Below are positions 37,253 to 49,872 of a DNA stretch of 64,000 nucleotides, one piece after another. This stretch comes from Haliclona indistincta. Taxonomy: Eukaryota; Porifera; Demospongiae; Haplosclerida; Chalinidae. The first letter of the stretch is position 1. Each line of letters begins with the position of its first letter. The stretch lies in contig OZ024788.1 in assembly GCA_964017065.1 (NCBI GenBank), forward strand, positions 78,438 to 142,437, in the 5' to 3' direction. Position numbers and translations under genes: made by a program. The notes below the pieces were generated by a model. That model saw only the letters and a list, made by a program, of their open reading frames with translations. It had not been told where the DNA came from and made no database searches.

Positions 37253-39136
37253 GGGTGGAGAGGATGATCGTATGGTAGTCCAGCACTCACCTGCTAAAGC
37301 TGCTCCTTCACAAGACAGCAAAAAGAAGTCAAAGAAGAAGAAGAGCAAGATGTCAGATGAGCAGAAGAGATTTGTTCTATCTCGTGACACAGGAGCATAC
37401 TCACAGCTGAACCCAGTCACAGCTCAAGAGGCATCATCCAGTGACCAGGTTGAGGTCAAGGAGCTACACTCACCTAAAGATAATGAGACCGTGGTCAGCA
37501 AAGAGCAGCCGTCCACTGGTTATATCGGCAACTACTATCTACTGGATCTGGAGAACTTTGCTGATCAGAATGATAAGAAAGGGGAGGAGCCCCAGGCTGT
37601 AGTGCCCCGCCCTAGTCGTCCTGCCTATGAGAACGTCACTCTCACCTCGTCATCAGCCGATCCATTGGATGTGTCAGTAGAGAGGCACCACCCAGAGGCA
37701 CAGCTAGTAGACACACCCACTTCACGACAAGAGGGGGCACAGTCGTCATCTCCCATCTCAATTCCTACGACAACGTCACCATCACAGCAACGCAGGAGGT
37801 GGAGCCAAGTCACTGAAGACCACGCCCCTCCCAGTAAAGAAGGTGGTGGGAAGCAGTTCAAAATAGCCGACAAGGATGATGTAATGGTGTCTAAGATGAA
37901 CCCTAACTATGAGCAGGTTGAGTTGAGGAGGAAGCCATCATCAGAGCGTGCTCCAGTCCCTCCTCCTCCTCCAGAAGAGGTCCATATCATATCATCTGAT
38001 GATAACCCATTCGCTGGTCTAGTTCAGAGCAGTAGTGATAATGGAGATGGGTTCCCTCACCACCGCAAGAGACTCCAGTCAGTATGGGACGATATGAGAG
38101 TTGATAAAGAATGGAATCAGGTATGTTACACAGTGTTACGCAATATAATGCACTAGCTGGTGACACATTTTGGGTGATTCGATTGGCTGGAGGTCACATG
38201 GTCTGAGACACAAGTGACTCCACAACACTTAGTGTGTGTCATAACAATGTGTTAATATAGATTGATGATCTACTGAAGGACATGACTGGTGATATTGATA
38301 CAGCTACTCACTCACTCCCTCCTCTCACTGCTCATGGAGGAGATGATGCTACACCACTTGCTACAGGTCAGCCATTACCACATACAGCATGGCAGTACCT
38401 CACTCACACAGGTTCAGTGACTCACTCCTCTGTTAGTCTCTGGTTGAGAGGGGTGGGGCTAGCAGGATACTCCAGTACACTAGAGACCAATGGATTTGAT
38501 CACCTGAACTACATAGTGAGTCACATGACTGTTACTATGCTAGTCACATGACTGTTACTATGCTAGTCACATGACTGTTACTATGCTAGTCACATGACTG
38601 TTACTATGCTAGTCACATGACTGTTACCATGTTAGTCACATGACTGTTGCTATTGTTTTGTAGGGAGGAGGTATTCTAGCAATGGATGACCTCACAGACA
38701 TTGGAATCACAGACCTGGGCGACCAATAGTACGAGAAGATACACCACTCACTCACCTCTCACCTTCCCTCTCTCTAGTGCTATAATGGCGGCTGCTAATC
38801 TCCTTCCTGCTCCTCCTCCTGTCCGTCATGCTAGCTCTGTCAGTGAGTGGCTGCAGTTACTCCACTTGAGCTCAATGGAGGACAAGTTCACTGACTACAG
38901 TCTAGACAAGATCACTACATTATGGGATATACAACTAACAACTGTTAGTACCATCATCACTAGCACTGTGTGTATCACTAACTCACTATTGGTTACAGTT
39001 GCTAGGGGTGGAGCTATTGGGTCATCGTAAGAGACTACAGTACGGCATCAAGGAGCTCTCGTCCAATCACCTCACAGCACGACACAAGGTAACCCTCTAC
39101 CCACTAGCTCTCCCTCTACCCACATAACATGTATTT

Positions 39137-39216
<80 letters not shown>

Positions 39217-40712
39217 TTAAGCACGCCCACATGACCAGTTCTCCTGTACTTGGGTTCAAGTTCACTCAGGACTATAGTAACCTACAGAGTGCTCGTAAAT
39301 CAACCACTGATATTAACACAACACAGTCACTAGCTGTGGTCAGTAATGGATGATATTATAGTGTGACTGTTACTGTACTACCCTCCCTCACTCCCTCCCT
39401 CCCTCCCTCTCTCTCTCTCTCTCTCTCAGCCTATGGTAGCCTCCATTAGAAGGGGTGATCGTCCAGTATCTACTCCAGTCCATCTTCCTGGTCCAGTGCT
39501 GGGCAGGGTCACTAGTGTAGCACCAGCTAGTGTGCCTCCTCCCGCCACTTCACGTAACTACCATACATGGGTATGTAGTACTATCACTATAGCAACCACT
39601 AGTAGTCATATCACTATAGCAACCACTAGTGTTGAGTCTCAAAACAATCTCTTATTGTTAAATTACATACTGCCAAAATACATGAGAGACTCAGTTTATA
39701 AATCAGAGTGCACAATAGCTTGTAAAAATAAATACAAGAGTTTGTAGACTCAGAGTCTACGACAACTAGTAGTCCTATCACTATAGCAACCACTAGTAGT
39801 CCTATCACTATAGCAACCACTAGTAGTCCTATCACTATAGCAACCATTAGTAGTCCTATCACTATAGCAACCACTAGTAGTACTATCACTATAGCAACCA
39901 CTAGTAGTCCTATCACTATAGCAACCACTAGTAGTCCTATCACTATAGCAACCACTAATATTAACCCCTTGTATCTGCAGTATCTTGGTAGTGGTCTGGT
40001 AAAGGGCCCTCCTGGTAAGCACTCAGCTGAGGAGGCGTGTCTTAGACTAAAGGTCAGTCCCACTCTGTGTAAAGGTCACCTCACTATGCCCTGCCCCCTC
40101 AGACCAAGACTGACGGCATCGCTAAGATACCTCAGATCATTTTATCAATATCGTGGAAAGGAGTACGATTTGTTGACGCATCATCAAAGGTGAGTGGGTG
40201 TGGTTAGTGTATATCACGTGATCACATGCCCCGCCCTTGTAGCGAGTGGTCAGTACTCATTATATTCAGGACATATCTCATTGTTGTAGTGATATAGAGG
40301 ATGGTAGAGTGTTTGCATATATGACTAAAGAGAAGGAGACCTCCCATAGTTACTGTCATGTGTTCATGGTACAGTCTAAGGTAAGCTGGAACAACACCTA
40401 GCTATAGTGAGTCACTGACTAGCTGCTCAGGACATTGCTGATGAGATTATACTAACTGTTGGACAAGCATTTGAAGTAGCTTATCAAGCTGTTATTAAAG
40501 CAAGAGCTGCAGGCAGTAATACCACTACTACTAACAGAAGGACTGGAGCTAATACCACTACTAACAGCAGAGTGAGTGTGTGCGTGCGTTCGTGCATGTG
40601 TGTGTCCTGGTCTTGTACTGGTGAGCAAGGCACACTGGCTGTGTCTCATCATCCACTAAGGGTAGTTATGGTACTACCAGGTCCCCACACCAGCAGTGGG
40701 AGGCACAGTTAG
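34902..40712 (+). CDS. ANKS1: ANKS1/Caskin-type adaptor: ankyrin repeats, SH3-like, two SAM, PTB
   Basis: Twenty-one exons: 34902-35005, 35060-35199, 35255-35427, 35588-35668, 35767-35907, 36048-36123, 36281-36514, 36581-36685, 36749-36808, 37009-37061, 37254-38120, 38261-38515, 38664-38728, 38778-38943, 38999-39088, 39216-39338, 39430-39570, 39981-40052, 40103-40189, 40243-40380, 40431-40712. They encode about 1150 residues. The start [20 protein letters not shown] matches ANKS1 (Odin). Six ankyrin repeats follow to about residue 270, e.g. [20 protein letters not shown]. An SH3-like stretch is at 295-355 ([20 protein letters not shown]). SAM1 is at about 725-790 and SAM2 at 805-870 ([18 protein letters not shown] ... 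[15 protein letters not shown]). The PTB at 955-1090 contains [26 protein letters not shown] and [17 protein letters not shown]1 proteins bind Eph receptors. The last 46 codons read through a possible donor at 40572, so the C terminus is uncertain. Confidence 0.88.
37157..37250. repeat. CT microsatellites in ANKS introns
   Basis: A pure (ct)n tract ends at the acceptor of exon 37254-38120. Similar tracts are at 35970-36046 and 39140-39212, each directly upstream of an exon. They serve as polypyrimidine tracts. CCCT/CTCC tracts fill 36812-37005. Confidence 0.9.
38516..38640. repeat. Short minisatellite in an ANKS intron
   Basis: Five copies of gtcacatgactgttactatg plus cta, starting at the donor of exon 38261-38515. 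Confidence 0.9.
39573..39956. repeat. 27-bp minisatellite in the intron before the PTB exons
   Basis: About nine copies of tatcactatagcaaccactagtagtcc are interrupted at 39635-39765 by an unrelated 130-bp insertion flanked by gagtctc/gactcagagtc. The minus strand reads through as a Val/Ile/Ala frame that is not a gene. Confidence 0.85.
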
Positions 40713-40760
40713 TAGCTCCTGTGAGCTCCTTGCCTGGGCTCAATGAGTTGCATAGCACCG

Positions 40761-41894
40761 TACCGGTACATTATTATGCCACGCGGTAGTCGTGGCATAT
40801 TTAGGGTTGGGCAGAAAATAAGATGGCGGCTACACTTAGGCTAAACGAAATAATTCACGTATATCTTGGCTGTTGACGACATCAGGGGTATTTTAACTAC
40901 CTAGGGGCCATCCTAAGAGGTAAGCGCTTACAATGAGTCTACTAACAAATACTTTAAGGCAAGTTGCTATGGGCATGGAAAGATGGCGTCTCGCCCGGAG
41001 GCACTACTACGGCACTGCCATATCTTCGCCGTACTGGCGTTTCAAGCTAATCTAACGCTCTGAAGCTCTTTGCACGATTTGTGCGATTACAAAGAGACCT
41101 TCAGAAGCAAAAGAAACCGGGTCTAAGGTGGTAAACCAGAGTTCACGTGGTCACCCGTTTGTTCATCTTCTTTCTTCTTCTTATTCTTCTTCTTCTTCAG
41201 AGAGCCTAGCGCCATGGCTAGTGAGCTATTCAAGACAAAACCTACACAGAAACTACACTAGTCGCTGGGAGCAGTGCACCTGATATCTATTTAAGCCTAA
41301 AACACTAGAAGAAGCGAGTATTTCCAGGAAAACAGCGATTTTTGGTCCATAACAGACTCCATTCCATCATTCTGTTTGAACTCCGTTACTAGGTTACGCC
41401 TACTCGCGCACGCCCGTGTATGTAATTATTCTAATACAAGCGCACCTTAGTACAAATTGCTTTGAACGCGAGTGCTGCTGCCACTAACAGTGTTCACAGC
41501 AGACAACGAGCAAATCATCACTGTTACACTGGATTTGTTTCTTCAGGCTTGTAAGAATGCTAGCTTAAGCTTAGCTAATGTTGCATGGTACGTGTTGCAT
41601 GCATGCAGTGCAGAGTCGATCACCAGTGATGCAGTCAGCTGAAATAGGCTCTTTATACTGTATTAGCATAAGTGCCAACTAAGTCATCAATAAAAAAAGA
41701 AAAGAAACAAGTAATAAAAACATTTTAATCAAAATGCAACAGATTTAGGGTTGGTATAATTATTAATCGAAAAAGTACGGAAACAAGATTTTGAAATGAA
41801 AAGGATTGTAACAATAGCAGTGTAATGCTACCTCCCTAAATTAACTGCTTTCGATAGTTGTGGTTAATTTAATAGGGAGGTACCGGTACATTAT
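40761..41894. mobile_element. 1.1-kb insertion flanked by 14-bp direct repeats
   Basis: The 14-bp sequence taccggtacattat occurs at 40761-40774 and 41881-41894. The paralogous locus at about 51640-51665 has a single ggtacattatacctgcttag with nothing in between. The insert starts TATGCCACGCGGTAGTCGTG plus GCATA, a fold-back similar in design to the 5' end of the Helentron-like elements, but it has no matching hairpin 3' end. There is no protein gene in it. The direct repeats look like a target-site duplication. The element class is unknown. Confidence 0.65.
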
Positions 41895-41932
41895 ACCTGC
41901 TTAGTGCACAGGTGCCCTGGTCTGTCCAGGAG

Positions 41933-42180
41933 CACATGACAGTGAGAGGCTTAGCATGTGTGTGGTCACATGACAGTGAGAGGCTTAGCATGTGTGTGGT
42001 CACATGACAGTGAGAGGCTTAGCATGTGTGGCCACATGACAGTGAGAGGCTTAGCATGTGTGTGGTCACATGACAGTGAGAGGCTTAGCATGTGTGTGGT
42101 CACATGACAGTGAGAGGCTTAGCATGTGTGTGGTCACATGACAGTGAGAGGCTTAGCATGTGTGTGGTCACATGATAATA
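41933..42180. repeat. 34-bp array, unit 1
   Basis: About seven copies of a 34-bp unit (cacatgacagtgagaggctt, then agcatgtgtgtggt). The same array with about eleven copies is at 51701-52080. A short aacatatgtcacatgatcac repeat (three copies) follows at 42280-42345. Confidence 0.95.
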
Positions 42181-42502
42181 TTATTATCTCTCTCATCATA
42201 GCATGATCAGTTATCATCATCTAATGTGGATCATCATGATCAGTCATCATGTCACTCCAGTATCGTGTGAGAATAGTGAAGTAACATATGTCACATGATC
42301 ACAACATATGTCACATGATCACAACATATGTCACATGATCACAACTCATTATAATTTGGTTTGTTGTAGTAAAATTTTTAACATGTTATAGTCATCAACA
42401 TAACATTTTTAAACTGTTTGAAAAGAAGTTGAAGTTACATTGGAGAACAAAGGGTTAAGTTATACATTAGTAGAGTGAGTGTGTGTGTGGAGGAACAATG
42501 GT

Positions 42503-44223
42503 TTAGTTGTTGGCTATGGCTTGTACTCTCACACGAATACAGTCCTGGTAAAGATATTGTGTGTTAGTAGTGGATGAGGTGAGAGAAGAATGAGAGATGA
42601 ACTGTTCATAACCATGAGCATTGCCATACTCTCCTTCAGTAACTCTAACAAAGTCCTTGTTCGTATCAATTGTGAGTGTCCTCTTGTAGTGTTCCTTGTC
42701 CTCCAGCCAGTTGAGGAGCTCAATGATGATGGTACCAGTGAAAGGCCACTGGAGGCGGTCATCGTGCTGACCTTTCATGATGTAAGCATAGATCGACAAG
42801 TGGCTGCCCTTACCACTATCATAACCATTAGTATCCACATCAAGGCATAATGTATAACCCTGTGGGCTGGTGGTGAATGGTGGACTGAAGTAGTAGTTGT
42901 CAAACTGCTTGCGTTTGGAATACTCTGATATGGTGAACTGAGCCCCAGACTGGGTGCTGATGAGGGGGTCCTGCCATGCTGGGGTCAGGGGGAGGAGAGG
43001 TGTGGAGTAGACTGCCACACTAACTCTTAGTTTGAGGTAGTCGTCACGCAAGTATTCTGTGTTAGTGGTGGACACCAGGTCAGTGAGAGATATAAATCGA
43101 AATATGCCAACACCAGGAGCAGTTTCTCGATCAGTGAGACGAGAAGAGCATTTGCCATCAGGATCATAGAAGTTGAAGTGAATCACATTGGAATGGTGAT
43201 TCTTGTCTTCTCTCCAGTTCAGTAGCTCTATTCTGACGTCTTTTTCAAATGGCCATTCTAACTCATTATCATATTCTCCTCTCATAAGATGAGCATATAT
43301 TGAAAGGTGACAACCTCTGCCGGTACTATAACCATTGGGGTACACATGGAGAAGGAATTTGTAGCCTCTGTTGTGGGTATAAAATGGTAAACTGTACCAC
43401 TCTTCATTAGCTTCTTTCTTCTCATGGTAATCACTGATGATGAACTCCATTGGTGCTTGGTTGTACAGGTATTGTGGTGATACAGGAGTGATGGCTACTG
43501 CTTGGTTGGTCTCCTCCAGCACCAGGTTGTGCTGCTCTAGTGTGTGTAGCTTCATCTCTCCTCGAGGTAGCCGGACAGAGCAGCCAGTGTTGGGGCAATC
43601 CACTAGTTGGTGGCTACACTCATTGAGGTGCTGTTCAAGTTGATCTCGTCTCAAACCCTCCACTGGACAGTGCTGGTTGGGGCAGTCTATAGGAGACCGG
43701 GGACATATTGGGTAGTGCTTCTCTGTGACGATAGTGAATGTGTTGTAGTAACCACAGTTCTCACATGAGATCATTCGCTTGTGGCAGTGACGACGTGTGT
43801 GCTCTCTCATTTCGCTTCTACGAATGTATTTACCGCAGCCAAAGGGACAAGCAATGCTGCTGCTACATTGTCTGTTAGCAGGATCAAGGTGATCGTGGAG
43901 GTCTCTCAGCTCACCGACCCACTCACACCCTACCTCGTAATCTGAGCAGCGCACTTTGAGACTTCTGACTACTCGTTGAAGATATTTTTCGCATCGGGCA
44001 CTACTGAGCATTTCGGGTTCACGGCACGTGGGGCACTCTGGTTTACTGGAGTCAAGCAAACGATTACGACATTTTCGACAGCAAAGGTGTCCACAGTCAG
44101 TGATGAATGGCTCTGAGAGTGGCTCAGTGAACAGATCATAGCAAATCGGACATTGGTAGTCGATATCTGTTTCGTGAAGCAAGTGAACAGCGACTGACTG
44201 GTGAGTTAGAGACACTAGTGAGT

Positions 44224-44258
<35 letters not shown>

Positions 44259-45823
44259 AATTATATTGCATTGACTAATCCCGGCAGCATAACTAATCGT
44301 ATGATCACATACATTACATAAAATTTTTTGTTTTATTTTTACAAATTTAACCCTTCAATATTACCCGCTATACAGTATGTAAGAAGGTGACTGTGTGTCA
44401 AGCCACACCCCATGGCATGCTACAGATTATGTGTTTACCTGTGCTAGCTGGTGTGGGAGGAGATGACATTATGAGCGGACTCTGCTCTAATACAGTACTG
44501 CTAGTCTGAGGTAAGTCACTTGGTCCCTCCAGTTGCTTGACTGCTGCTGCTGCTGTAGAACAGATGAACCACATTATAACAGCTGTATCATGGTCACACA
44601 AACACACTGCCTATCATGATGGCACACACTACCTGTGACAGAGCATTCCAACACAAGCTCCTCCTCTCCAATGAATACCTGCAGCACTCCCATGGTCTGG
44701 AGTGAATCAGTGGCTTCTAATATGGCCATCTTCAGCTGCTTGACTTCACTAGTAGAACACAGCCAGGTGACTGCGATACAACCTTCTTCAACTTTAGAGA
44801 GATGGAGATGGCTACCAGAGACACCAAACTTATTGACCAGCTTGGTCAGATCTTGAAGAGTGTCACTACCCCAGTCATTCTCTAGCTTTAGTGTGAAAGA
44901 GACTTTCCCTGACGACAGTCTAGAGGATGTGGCAGTTGCTGGAAATAGTTGTTTGAACTGGCTCACAGTAGCACTGGCCATAAAGTGTTGGCGCTGTTGT
45001 GCATACTCGTCCACAAGCTGTCTAGTGGTGGCACTGCATGAGAGAGAACAAGCAAGTGAATGTGACCTACAGCACAGAATCCTTACCGGACATCTTCAGG
45101 AAATATGGAGCAGAGTCGTTTCAGATAGTGAGTGTTAAAGAGTGATACTTCCTCCTCTACGAGAGTGTTGAAGTGTGACTGGAAGCTGTGATCATCAACT
45201 GCTCTGTGAAACAGTCGTGGCAGGAACTCGACAAACTCCTCTTGTGCCTCAGGACTGTTGCGAAGCTTCTTTTCATAATTGCGTACTAACTTAGCGAAAG
45301 CAAAGCGCAGGTCAGCTAGTTCTTCTACTAGTGGCTCAGGGACAACAACACACTCTAGTCCTGAAATAGTGAGTAAAACAGAGTGACTAGTTAAGAGGTG
45401 ATACATACCTTCATCAGTGCTGCTTGAGGCGGATGGCTGCTGCATAGACCTGATCGAGTGTGTCAGTTCATCTAAACAGAGAGAAACAGCAACGATCAAC
45501 ATTCTCCAGCTAGCGCCGGATGGTTACTGCTAACCACGAAGACGAGACGCGATCTGTGCTTGGCTGGTTTCTTTTAGGATCTGAATGATAGTGTAGTAAT
45601 TCTCGTAGTCTGCGTTCACTGCTCGCTGAAGGTGACCGAGGAACTTCTCCGCTTTCTTGTACGGGTCCGTCTCGTTAGAGCATTCCGTTCTCTGACGATC
45701 CGTTATGAGGTTCTTGCTCAGAGCGGCCGGGAGGAGAGCAGCAGTGTCAATGCTGTTCACTAAATAACTGAACAAGTGTTTTAGAGCTTCTGGCTCTGCA
45801 GCGGGACCACCAGCCACCGCCAT
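42503..45823 (-). CDS. CARD-like / RING / TRAF zinc finger / double MATH protein, copy 1
   Basis: Six exons (45535-45823, 45409-45471, 45087-45360, 44633-45033, 44439-44552, 42503-44214) total 2853 nt and encode 950 residues. Residues 10-96 resemble a CARD-type death fold (LLPAALSKNLITDRQR ... ILKETSQAQIASRLRG). Two helical or alpha/beta segments follow, including SGSHLHLSKVEEGCIAVTWL and LQTMGVLQVFIGEEELVLEC, a block known from sponge and cnidarian immune-type proteins. A C3HC4 RING starts near residue 400 (CPICYDLF, CGHLCCRKC, CPTC). TRAF-type zinc fingers come next, and then two MATH domains at about 638-785 and 808-950. TRAF proteins are ubiquitin ligases and adaptors for innate immune receptors; having the CARD-like domain in the same protein is unusual. 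The start is the first ATG upstream of the CARD-like fold. Confidence 0.85.
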
Positions 45824-46021
45824 ATCCTTCGTGTGGGACCGGGATGAGTGGATGGTGATGATATTCACAGTCACGTGAGCACCGTGTGTCGTGTATATAA
45901 TGGTCTAGCGGTCAGTCTGCAGGAACCAGTTCACTACTAGACCAGGTCAGATGTACCAGGACTTTATCATCGGAATGATACAGCTCTGTAAGGAATATAT
46001 CAACCCCATCATCAGAAAGCT
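45824..46021. promoter_or_regulatory. Upstream region of TRAF-type gene copy 1
   Basis: It is nearly identical to 55888-56086 in the second copy, including cacgtgagcaccgtgtgtcg and tatataatggtctagcggtc about 70-80 bp from the start codon. The tatataat box is a reasonable TATA element. A run with the plus-strand sense atgtaccaggactttatcat ends at the start of the 27-bp array. Confidence 0.5.
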
Positions 46022-46705
46022 ATTGTAACTAAGTACCTTATATCAGCTATAGTAACTAAGTACCTTATATCAGCTATAGTAACTAAGTACCTTATATCAG
46101 CTATAGTAACTAAGTACCTTATATCAGCTATAGTAACTAAGTACCTTATATCAGCTATAGTAACTAAGCACCTTATATCAGCTATAGTAACTAAGTACCT
46201 TATATCAGCTATAGTAACTGAGTACCTTATATCAGCTATAGTAACTGAGTACCTTATATCAGCTATAGTAACTGAGTACCTTATATCAGCTATAGTAACT
46301 AAGCACCTTATATCAGCTATAGTAACTAAGTACCTTATATCAGCTATAGTAACTAAGTACCTTATATCAGCTATAGTAACTAAGTACCTTATATCAGCTA
46401 TAGTAACTAAGTACCTTATATCAGCTATAGTAACTGAGTACCTTATATCAGCTATAGTAACTGAGTACCTTATATCAGCTATAGTAACTGAGTACCTTAT
46501 ATCAGCTATAGTAACTGAGTACCTTATATCAGCTATAGTAACTGAGTACCTTATATCAGCTATAGTAACTGAGTACCTTATATCAGCTATAGTAACTGAG
46601 TACCTTATATCAGCTATAGTAACTGAGTACCTTATATCAGCTATAGTAACTGAGTACCTTATATCAGCTATAGTAACTAAGTACCTTATATCAGCTATAC
46701 TAGCT
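46022..46705. repeat. 27-bp array, unit 1
   Basis: About 25 copies of actaagtaccttatatcagc plus tatagta. The array has blocks of actgagt copies alternating with blocks of actaagt copies. The same array with about 47 copies is at 57589-58873. Both are open in several frames because 27 is a multiple of three. Confidence 0.95.
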
Positions 46706-46730
46706 ATAATCAGCATATATCAGCTATACT

Positions 46731-47180
46731 AGTGGAGTATCATAGCAACGACACTAGTGGAGTACCATAGCAACGACTCTAGTGGAGTATCATAGCAACG
46801 ACTCTAGTGGAGTATCATAGCAACGACACTAGTGGAGTATCATAGCAACGACACTAGTGGAGTATCATAGCAACGACACTAGTGGAGTATCATAGCAACG
46901 ACACTAGTGGAGTACCATAGCAACGACACTAGTGGTGTATCATAGCAACGACACTAGCTGAGTATCATAGCGACGACACTAGTGAAGTGTCATAGCAACG
47001 ACGCTAGTGGTGTATCATAGCAACGACGCTAGTGGAGTATCATAGCAACGACGCTAGTGGAGTATCATAGCGACGACACTAGTGGAGTATCATAGCAACG
47101 ACGCTAGTGGAGTATCATAGCGACGACACTAGTGGCGTATCATAGCGACGACGCTAGTGGAGTCGCTATGATACGCCATA
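46731..47180. repeat. 25-bp array, unit 1
   Basis: About 17 copies of ctagtggagtatcatagcaa plus cgaca. It ends in a short inverted stretch (ctagtggagtcgctatgata). The second unit of the duplication keeps only about three copies at 58976-59057. Confidence 0.9.
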
Positions 47181-47742
47181 GTGATAGTGGAGTGATGCTG
47201 GCTCTAGTTCAAGCCATGTAGAGAGCTCCTTATTGGTTAGTTCAATCAATACACAACTTTCTCTTTCTCCGTTCAATCATCACGTTGCCTCCATGGATCT
47301 CGATCCTATTCAAGGAATACCAGCCACCTGAACACTATTGTAGAACTTGCCTTCACTGAGGGGAGAGCTGGTCAGTGACTGGTTTAGATTGAGCTATTAT
47401 TGCTATCAACTACTGTCATTAACCATATTAACCTACACCATTGTATCACTTATCCCTAACAAATATTAGTCCACCCAATCAAAACACAATCAAGACACTC
47501 CTCAGTGCTGAGGAGACTAATAGCATCTCACAGTCTACCAGTACTGGATGGATGGACTATAATAGCATTAATTATACACCAAATTATAATGTGCTACTTT
47601 TCAGTGTCAATCGTAAATCATACATGACTACAATCAAGATCTATAAACAGCACATGAGACTATAAACTCAAGTTCTATATTATCATGATTATCTCTATTA
47701 TGTATAGCTAAATGCACTGATGTAGTCATCACATGATCAGTG
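47181..47742. other. Spacer between the 25-bp array and the phospholipase pseudogene
   Basis: No gene was found. The part from 47440 on is shared with 59060-59357 in the second unit (cacccaatcaaaacacaatc), with small indels. The part before 47440 is not seen in the second unit. Confidence 0.5.
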
Positions 47743-49872
47743 TCAATAACCACACCCATCACCACTTGGACATGTACCACCATACTTCTCAAACAACTGA
47801 GCTTTGGGATCACCACTGTTTGCTTTAGTATAGAAGTAATATGGCTACAGAAGGGTTAACAATATTCTTAATGATTATGTGTGTTAGTATCCTTACTGGT
47901 TGTGGGCAATCAATGGTATCATTCTCCACCCAATCCACTGATTTGGTTCCAACTGGTTCAAACTAATGAGGAGACACATCACTAGCATCTTAATGTGTGC
48001 TGATGGCTCACCATGTTGTTCCATAGAGACACTGCTGCATTACGATGACCCTTAGTGCTGAAATGGAAGCAGTCATGCAGGAGCGAAATAACTTAGATCA
48101 ACTGTATCATTGTCAAACTGAAGCAAAGAGTAACATATAGTGATCAATGTATGGATCCACTGACTAGATGAGTAACATAATGATCAATGTATGGATCCAC
48201 TGACTAGATGAGTAACATAATGATCAATGTATGCATCCACTGACTAGATGAGTAACATAATGATCAATGTATGCATCCACTGACTAGATGAGTAACATAA
48301 TGATCAATGTATGCATCCACTGACTAGATGAGTAACATAATGATCAATGTATGGATCCACTGACTAGATGAGTAACATAATGATCAATGTATGGATCCAC
48401 TGACTAGATGAGTAACATAATGATCAATGTATGCATCCACTGACTAGATGAGTAACATAATGATCAATGTATGGATCCACTGACTAGATGAGTAACATAA
48501 TGATCAATGTATGCATCCACTGACTAGATGAGTAACATAATGATCAATGTATGGATCCACTGACTAGATGAGTAACATAATGATCAATGTATGGATCCAC
48601 TGACTAGATGAGTAACATAATGATCAAAGTATGCATCCACTGACTAGATGAGTAACATAATGATCAATGTATGGATCCACTGACTAGATGAGTAACATAA
48701 TGATCAATGTATGGATCCACTGACTAGATGAGTAACATAATGATCAATGTATGGATCCACTGACTAGATGAGTAACATAATGATCAATGTATGGATCCAC
48801 TGACTAGATGAGTAACATAATGATCAATGTATGCATCCACTGACTAGATGAGTAACATAATGATCAATGTATGCATCCACTGACTAGATGAGTAACATAA
48901 TGATCAATGTATGCATCCACTGACTAGATGAGTAACATAATGATCAATGTATGGATCCACTGACTAGATGAGTAACATAATGATCAATGTATGGATCCAC
49001 TGACTAGATGAGTAACATAATGATCAATGTATGGATCCACTGACTAGATGAGTAACATAATGATCAATGTATGCATCCACTGACTAGATGAGTAACATAA
49101 TGATCAATGTATGGATCCACTGACTAGATGAGTAACATAATGATCAATGTATGCATCCACTGACTAGATGAGTAACATAATGATCAATGTATGGATCCAC
49201 TGACTAGATGAGTAACATAATGATCAATGTATGGATCCACTGACTAGATGAGTAACATAATGATCAATGTATGCATCCACTGACTAGATGAGTAACATAA
49301 TGATCAATGTATGCATCCACTGACTAGATGAGTAACATGATGATCAATAATGTATGGATCCACTGACTAGATGAGTAACATAATGATCAATGTATGCATC
49401 CACTGACTAGATGAGTTGTACCTTTGGTAAATGAATTTCTCTCATAAATTCCTGTAACACTACAGTAAAGTCATCCTTGTCGTCATAGCGACCACTCTCA
49501 ATGAGTGTATCCAGTGCTTCCTAGTCCAATACAAATTCATTGTTTTACCATTATAATAAGAATTTTGCACTAACTGACCTGATATGACTTTGCAACATCA
49601 GAGGTTTGAGGTGCCCACTTGCAAGGACAAGCAATACTATGTATGATGAATATATTATTTATAGATGTTCACATAATGTACTTACACATGGATTAGAGTG
49701 CAGAACGGATCAGTGACATCTGTAAGAATTGAGACATCGAGAATTTGCACCAAATTTACAAATGTCCGTGGAAGCTATAACAAAATAATACTTAATATTA
49801 TTTTTCATGAATAAAATTCCTTAACTTTTTCAACATAATTTTAATTTCTTGTTGAATGCTTATCCTATAATT
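47743..49872 (-). pseudogene. PLB1: Phospholipase B-like (GDSL) gene, broken copy 1
   Basis: The 3' exons of a PLB1-like lipase can be matched one by one to the better copy at 59358-61982: the terminal exon 47743-47844 (YYFYTKANSGDPKAQLFEKY, ending GGTCPSGDGCGY), FEPVGTKSVDWVENDT near 47900-47970, the [13 protein letters not shown] exon near 48010-48100, the LIESGRYDDKDDFTVVLQ exon near 49423-49521, the CPCKWAPQTSDVAKSYQ exon and LPRTFVNLVQILDVS near 49686-49774. The GHRNAA exon has a four-base insertion (catg) and an in-frame stop compared with copy 2. The exons encoding the GDSL nucleophile block and the middle of the enzyme are missing. It is therefore a non-functional remnant. Confidence 0.8.
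48129..49413. repeat. 40-bp array in a phospholipase intron, unit 1
   Basis: About 32 copies of tgatcaatgtatggatccac plus tgactagatgagtaacataa. Almost all variation is at one position, ggatcc or gcatcc, which alternates irregularly along the array. The homologous array in unit 2 is at 59742-60574 with about 21 copies. Confidence 0.95.

Noticed and set aside
38664..38760. Apparent stop (TAG) in the first SAM domain of ANKS
   Set aside because: A donor inside the same bases (caata|gtacga) and the acceptor at 38777 restore phase and give a normal SAM helix; the stop lies in the junction only if the intron is ignored.
46012..46716. Minus-strand frame of 234 codons (VTIADIRYS repeats)
   Set aside because: Same reason: it lies entirely in the 27-bp array.
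48129..49413. Satellite array considered as centromeric or telomeric DNA
   Set aside because: It lies in an intron of a phospholipase-like gene, is only 1.3 kb long, and has a dispersed counterpart in the duplicated unit.
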